In this document: in pieces, positions 7,535 to 10,054 of the stretch
Layout: every line of letters begins with the position of its first letter
Numbering within the stretch: the first letter of the stretch is position 1
Assembly: GCA_946549475.1 (NCBI GenBank)
Contig: CAMNQO010000051.1
Coordinates: 1-10,054, forward strand
Reading direction: 5' to 3'
Source of the DNA: an uncultured Bacteroidales bacterium
GTDB lineage: Bacteria; Bacteroidota; Bacteroidia; Bacteroidales; UBA932
Length of the DNA stretch: 10,054 bases
The notes under the pieces: generated by a model
Told to the model about the DNA's origin: nothing
Databases searched by the model: none
Seen by the model: the letters and a program-made list of their open reading frames with translations, nothing else
Program-made: the position numbers and the translations under genes

Positions 7535-7795
7535 TTAGTTTTCGAAGGGGAGGACTGAGACATAAGATTTGCCTTGGGATTTCTTGGTATATTTGACCAC
7601 TCCGTCAACAAGTGCATAGAGGGTGTGATCGCGTCCCATACCGACATTGAGGCCCGGGTTGTGGACCGTACCGCGCTGACGGACGAGGATATTTCCCGCT
7701 TTCACTTTTTCCGATCCGAACTTCTTCAGTCCCAATCGCTTGCTTTCTGATTCACGGCCGTTCTTAGAACTACCTACACCTTTTTTATGTGCCAT
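7535..7795 (-). CDS. rpmA: 50S ribosomal protein L27
   Basis: The 86-residue product begins MAHKKGVGSSKNGRESESKR and continues RLGLKKFGSEKV, ILVRQRGT and GVNVGMGRDHTLYAL-like sequence (here GLNVGMGRDHTLYALVDG), the bL27 signature. bL27 sits beside the peptidyl transferase centre, its N-terminal tail reaching toward the P-site tRNA. The start at 7795 is chosen over an open extension to 7924 because AHKKG is the universal mature N-terminus and because AGGAGA (minus strand, 7803-7808) lies 7 nt upstream. The longer version would overlap rplU. There is no cleavable N-terminal extension of the type known from Firmicutes. It follows rplU by 17 bp, the standard rplU-rpmA operon, and is ended by the hairpin at 7461-7511. 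Confidence 0.98.
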   Translation of the reverse strand: MAHKKGVGSSKNGRESESKRLGLKKFGSEKVKAGNILVRQRGTVHNPGLNVGMGRDHTLYALVDGVVKYTKKSQGKSYVSVLPFEN

Positions 7796-7812
7796 AACTG
7801 TTTCTCCTAAAA

Positions 7813-8124
7813 TTAAGCGATTTCCTCGATCTGAAGTTTCGTCAGGTACTGACGATGACCGTTCAACTTCTTGTAACCTTTGCGGCGGATTTTCTTGAAG
7901 ACCAGGACTTTGTCTGCCTTGCAAGTGTCATCCAGGACCGTGGCCTTGACGACAGCGCCCTTTACATAAGGTGAGCCGACTTTCACCTTCCCGTCGTTGT
8001 CCACGAGCAGGACGGTATCAAACTCGACTTTGGCGTCCTTCGCATCCGGCAGGCGGTTGACGAAGATCTTTTTGCCAGCCTCCACCTTGAACTGCTGGCC
8101 GCCGATTTCTACGATAGCGTACAT
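7813..8124 (-). CDS. rplU: 50S ribosomal protein L21
   Basis: The 103-residue product starts MYAIVEIGGQQFKVEAGKKI and ends with the strongly conserved RRKGYKKLNGHRQYLTKLQI segment of bL21, an early-assembling 23S rRNA-binding protein of the large subunit. Length is normal for the family (about 103 residues). The start at 8124 is chosen because MYAIVEIGGQQ is the family N-terminus; an in-frame extension to 8190 would encode leader sequence. No Shine-Dalgarno sequence precedes it, only an A/T-rich stretch, which is common in Bacteroidota. It heads the rplU-rpmA operon, with a -7 box about 90 bp upstream and a leader able to form a small hairpin. Confidence 0.98.
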   Translation of the reverse strand: MYAIVEIGGQQFKVEAGKKIFVNRLPDAKDAKVEFDTVLLVDNDGKVKVGSPYVKGAVVKATVLDDTCKADKVLVFKKIRRKGYKKLNGHRQYLTKLQIEEIA

Positions 8125-8206
8125 TTTAAAAACTGTTAAAGTTTTGACTGTGGGCGCCTTATCTTCAATAAGGACTTGAACGAGCACCAATCAGCCGTCA
8201 GTAAGG
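8125..8206 (-). promoter_or_regulatory. 5' leader of rplU-rpmA with hairpin potential
   Basis: The distance from the -7 box to the rplU start implies a leader of about 80 nt. On the minus strand it contains CCTTAT-TGAAG-ATAAGG (8157-8173), a perfect 6-bp stem with a 5-nt loop, followed by GGCGCC (self-complementary) and an A/T-rich ribosome entry region. A second perfect inverted repeat, GCCGTC/GACGGC (8194-8211), overlaps the expected transcription start and so may be a DNA site rather than RNA. Autogenous control by L21 is possible but inferred; I do not recognise a known leader family. Confidence 0.4.
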
Positions 8207-8210
8207 ACGG

Positions 8211-8218
8211 CAAAGGTA
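8211..8218 (-). promoter_or_regulatory. Bacteroidota -7 box (TACCTTTG) of the rplU-rpmA operon
   Basis: TACCTTTG on the minus strand is a perfect TAnnTTTG match, placed in the gap between the ATPase stop and rplU. The upstream side is a run of A/T with no TTG at the usual -33 distance. Transcription would start near 8204-8206. Confidence 0.65.
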
Positions 8219-8242
8219 GAAAAAAAATTTGATTTGAAAAAA

Positions 8243-9310
8243 TTATTGAAAGAAATAATGTCTGAACCAATAGCGGAGCAGCGGGTCGATGAAGCGCCAG
8301 TCCCCCTTCCCGTCCCGGGTGATGATTTCTTTCTTCAACAGCGCATCGCGGACACGGACGATGTTGGCGGAAGAGTTGAGCCCGTAATCCTTCATGATTC
8401 TGGCGGAAGAAAAATTGCAGCGGGGGCCGTTGTCGATGAGAGCCTTGAGAAAACGCAACTGGAAACAGGTCAGATTGGAAGCGATGTACTGGAAATAAGG
8501 AAGTTGGGAAGAGACCAGGGCGGCAAGGGCGCCGGACATGACAGCCGCATTGATGTACCCGCGCGTCATGGAGTCGCACAGCGACATATAATGTTTGATA
8601 TACCAGATATTCCCTTCCAGCATGCGGATGACCTGCTCGATGTCCGCCCGCTCCATGACCTTTCCCGTCACATCGAAATTACGGCGCACATATTCGTATA
8701 TCTCCCGGTCCTCTATCCGGGAGAGGGTGAGGGTACGGACCGAATCCTTGAAGAAGGGACTTTTGAGGAACAATGCTTTCATCGCATTGAGTTGTGAGCC
8801 CGTCAGCACATAACCCACCACCGACGCCCGCGTCGCCTGGAGCATATCCCGGAAAGCCCGCATAAAAGCGGCGGAATTTTCCAGGCTGTCCAGACGCTGG
8901 AAATCCTCGATCTGTATCAGGACCCTTCCCAACGGACGGTCGCAGGCCAGCCGGGCCATCTCCATCATTATCCGTCCGCAAAAATCCTGTCCCGGGGCAA
9001 CTTTCAGGAGGGACGGGTCCGCCGACAGATTGAGCGCCTCACAAAACCGGTGATACAGGTTACGCACGAAATCTTCGATACGGATGGCGTTGCCTGCCGG
9101 CACCTTGCAGAAGGCAACCGGCTCTCCTCCTTGCTCCAATTGCAACAGGACCTGGGAGATCAGCGAAGTCTTTCCTCCCTTGGGGGCAGCATAGAGAGCA
9201 ATGTTTTCTCCGGCAAGAATCGCCTTCCGAAGTTGCTCGCAATCGGATTTCCTGCCGAGGAACTGTCTCCCGGTCACCGGACGGTCGTATGAAAAGGCGA
9301 TTTCCATCAT
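8243..9310 (-). CDS. AAA-type ATP-binding protein with C-terminal winged helix (archaeal-ATPase-like), function unknown
   Basis: With the start at 9310 the product has 355 residues. An N-terminal FSYDRPVTGRQFLGRKSD segment (6-23) precedes a P-loop AAPKGGKTSL (41-50), in which Ala replaces the first Gly of GxxxxGKT. A Walker-B-like strand VLIQIEDFQ (130-138) carries Glu-Asp where relatives usually show Asp-Glu. LTGSQLNAMKALF (about 194-206) resembles the sensor region of the archaeal ATPase family (ATPase_2/MNS clan). The last 80 residues form a winged-helix-like domain (LTCFQLRFLKALIDNG, IVRVRDALLKKEIITRDG, DPLLRYWFRHYF). No signal peptide or membrane helix is visible. Such proteins may be regulators or nucleic-acid-associated switches; the role is unknown. 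From memory, related sequences with the N-terminal YDRPVTG motif are common in Bacteroidales. Start choice: GAGGAG lies 5 nt upstream of ATGATG; an open extension to 9373 would run through the promoter. No terminator is seen behind the gene, only T-rich sequence before the rplU promoter. Confidence 0.85.
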   Translation of the reverse strand: MMEIAFSYDRPVTGRQFLGRKSDCEQLRKAILAGENIALYAAPKGGKTSLISQVLLQLEQGGEPVAFCKVPAGNAIRIEDFVRNLYHRFCEALNLSADPSLLKVAPGQDFCGRIMMEMARLACDRPLGRVLIQIEDFQRLDSLENSAAFMRAFRDMLQATRASVVGYVLTGSQLNAMKALFLKSPFFKDSVRTLTLSRIEDREIYEYVRRNFDVTGKVMERADIEQVIRMLEGNIWYIKHYMSLCDSMTRGYINAAVMSGALAALVSSQLPYFQYIASNLTCFQLRFLKALIDNGPRCNFSSARIMKDYGLNSSANIVRVRDALLKKEIITRDGKGDWRFIDPLLRYWFRHYFFQ

Positions 9311-9315
9311 GGGCA

Positions 9316-9321
9316 CTCCTC
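9316..9321 (-). promoter_or_regulatory. Shine-Dalgarno sequence GAGGAG deciding the ATPase start
   Basis: On the minus strand GAGGAG is followed by TGCCC and then ATGATG. It favours the first ATG (9310), with the second ATG (9307) also within reach. It lies just 1 nt downstream of the -7 box, so the predicted transcript start falls inside or beside it. Confidence 0.65.
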
Positions 9322-9322
9322 G

Positions 9323-9355
9323 CAAAGATAACCAAAAAATTTGCATTTTGACAAA
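9323..9355 (-). promoter_or_regulatory. Promoter of the ATPase gene (TTTG, 21 bp, TATCTTTG)
   Basis: On the minus strand TTTG (9352-9355) and TATCTTTG (9323-9330) are separated by 21 bp, matching the Bacteroidota vegetative promoter (TTG, 19-21 bp, TAnnTTTG). It interleaves with the rpsU promoter on the other strand: positions 9340-9355 belong to both. Confidence 0.75.
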
Positions 9356-9370
9356 AAAGTGATACCTTTG
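9340..9370 (+). promoter_or_regulatory. Promoter of rpsU (TTTG, 19 bp, TACCTTTG)
   Basis: TTTG (9340-9343) and TACCTTTG (9363-9370) are separated by 19 bp, an ideal Bacteroidota vegetative promoter. Transcription would start near 9375-9377, leaving a leader of about 26-28 nt that carries the Shine-Dalgarno sequence almost at its 5' end. Confidence 0.8.
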
Positions 9371-9383
9371 CACCTGCTAACAA

Positions 9384-9394
9384 AAGGAGGTGAT
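9384..9394 (+). promoter_or_regulatory. Extended Shine-Dalgarno sequence of rpsU
   Basis: AAGGAGGTGAT is complementary to 11 nt at the bacterial 16S rRNA 3' end. It is by far the strongest such site in the window, where most starts have none. GGAGG ends 12 nt before the ATG, a rather long spacing. In Bacteroidota the ribosome hides its anti-Shine-Dalgarno tail with help from bS21, and rpsU with a strong Shine-Dalgarno is the known exception, allowing feedback by bS21 level. Confidence 0.85.
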
Positions 9395-9402
9395 TCATTG
9401 CT

Positions 9403-9597
9403 ATGATTATTGTACAAGTCAAAGACGGCGACAACATCGAAAAGGCTCTCAAAAAGTTCAAAAGAAAATTTGAGAAGACCGGTGCTATCCGTGAGTTGCG
9501 TGCACGCCGGGAGTTTACCAAGCCGTCCGTCAAGAAAAGAATGGCCAAGATGAAAGCCATCTATGTCCAGCACCTTCAGTTGCAGGACGAGCAATAA
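9403..9597 (+). CDS. rpsU: 30S ribosomal protein S21
   Basis: The 64-residue product (MIIVQVKDGDNIEKALKKFK, then RKFEKTGAIRELRARREFTKP) is bS21 at full length, basic and helical as expected. bS21 binds the small-subunit platform near the 16S rRNA 3' end. In Bacteroidota it helps sequester the anti-Shine-Dalgarno tail, which explains the rarity of functional Shine-Dalgarno sites in this phylum. The gene stands alone: its own promoter (9340-9370), extended Shine-Dalgarno (9384-9394) and terminator (9616-9659) are all visible. The divergent neighbour is the ATPase gene, whose promoter overlaps that of rpsU. Confidence 0.98.
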   Translation: MIIVQVKDGDNIEKALKKFKRKFEKTGAIRELRARREFTKPSVKKRMAKMKAIYVQHLQLQDEQ

Positions 9598-9615
9598 ATT
9601 GATTTTACCCAGGAT

Positions 9616-9659
9616 AAAAGGCGACCAAACAGCCCGATGGCTTTTGCGTCGCCTTTTTT
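9616..9659 (+). terminator. Strong intrinsic terminator after rpsU
   Basis: AAAAGGCGAC (9616-9625) pairs with GTCGCCTTTT (9648-9657). Inside, CAAA (9626-9629) pairs with TTTG (9643-9646) and AGCC (9631-9634) with GGCT (9639-9642) around a CGAT loop, with single unpaired C residues at 9630 and 9647. The stem ends in six T residues (9654-9659). Leading A residues make the stem partly symmetric, so weak action on the minus strand is possible. It lies 18 bp before the next start codon. Confidence 0.9.
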
Positions 9660-9677
9660 GAACCGCGAAACGCACCG

Positions 9678-10054
9678 ATGTCCGCATCCGAACAGATAAA
9701 AAGCCCACAGGGCATTCCGGCCAGCAGGCTGATTCTCCCCAACGCCATTCTGCTCGGGGAAGTCAAGAGATATGTCCGCCAGGGCTTCCATGTCACCCTC
9801 CGCACCAAAGGGAACAGCATGCTTCCTTTCATCCGGGGTGAAATTGACAGCGTGGAACTGTCCGTACCCGAGCGTCCTTACGCCAAAGGCGACATCGTCC
9901 TGGCCGAAGTCGAGCCCGACCACTACATCCTCCACCGCATCTGGGAAATACGGGGCCGACAAGTCATCCTGATGGGGGACGGGAATTGTCGCGGCAAAGA
10001 AAGATGCCGGCTGGAAGACCTCGTCGCCAAGGTGGCCTACATCGTCCTTCCTTC
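9678..10054 (+). CDS. S24/S26-family serine peptidase-like protein (3' end cut by window edge)
   Basis: From ATG 9678 the frame is open to the window edge (125 residues, no stop). TKGNSMLPFIRGEID (43-57) carries the Ser47-Met-x-Pro motif of LexA/signal-peptidase-like proteases (here S-M-L-P). KGDIVLAEVEPDHYILHRIW (70-89) gives His86-Arg87 where bacterial type I signal peptidases have the Lys general base; the following MGDGN (99-103) gives Asp101. Ser-His-Asp is the arrangement of SipW/ER-type signal peptidases. There is no helix-turn-helix ahead of the peptidase domain and no clear membrane anchor in the visible part, unlike LexA or a typical signal peptidase. Small proteins of this type in Bacteroidota can occur beside PqqD-like genes, but nothing downstream is visible here. 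No promoter or Shine-Dalgarno sequence is seen; the rpsU terminator ends 18 bp upstream. The ATG choice is the first in frame after the hairpin. Confidence 0.75.
   Translation, partial: MSASEQIKSPQGIPASRLILPNAILLGEVKRYVRQGFHVTLRTKGNSMLPFIRGEIDSVELSVPERPYAKGDIVLAEVEPDHYILHRIWEIRGRQVILMGDGNCRGKERCRLEDLVAKVAYIVLP

Noticed and set aside
7796..7924. N-terminal extension of rpmA
   Set aside because: It overlaps the rplU coding sequence and lacks family similarity; AHKKG and the AGGAGA site fix the start at 7795.

Overview
The window looks like chromosomal DNA of a Bacteroidales member (phylum Bacteroidota) with moderately high GC. Reasons: Bacteroidota -7 promoter boxes (TAnnTTTG) occur several times; most genes lack a Shine-Dalgarno sequence while rpsU has a near-perfect one; the protein families are lineage-typical (BACON and FISUMP domains in a lipoprotein, an ECF sigma/FecR-like anti-sigma pair, an 'outer membrane beta-barrel' protein with a carboxypeptidase-regulatory-like N-terminus). 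I cannot name a genus from the sequence alone.

Left part (1-5525), envelope and signalling: a minus-strand ECF sigma factor gene is directly followed by a FecR-like anti-sigma gene cut by the window edge. Divergent from it, across a 110-bp intergenic region with a striking interrupted palindrome, is a secreted lipoprotein with two BACON-like modules and a C-terminal FISUMP domain. It converges, with only 8 bp between stops, on a 1000-residue outer membrane beta-barrel/TonB-plug protein on the minus strand.

Middle part (5580-8218), housekeeping, all minus strand: rplU-rpmA (ribosomal proteins L21 and L27) behind a good -7 box and an about 80-nt leader, an intrinsic terminator, then serS (seryl-tRNA synthetase) overlapping ruvC (Holliday junction resolvase) by 11 bp. 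The terminator lies only about 20 nt before the serS start, so serS-ruvC probably depends on read-through or on a promoter I cannot see.

Right part (8243-10054): a minus-strand AAA-type ATPase with a C-terminal winged helix, of a family seemingly common in Bacteroidales but without a known function, is divergent from rpsU (ribosomal protein S21). The two genes have near-ideal promoters that interleave. rpsU has an extended Shine-Dalgarno sequence and a strong terminator, followed 18 bp later by a truncated S24/S26-like serine peptidase gene with a Ser/His arrangement.

There is no mobile element, CRISPR array, tRNA or rRNA. No intergenic stretch exceeds 300 bases. I found no clear new multi-gene system; the best leads are regulatory: the interleaved divergent promoters at rpsU/ATPase, the palindrome between sigma factor and lipoprotein, and the terminator abutting serS.
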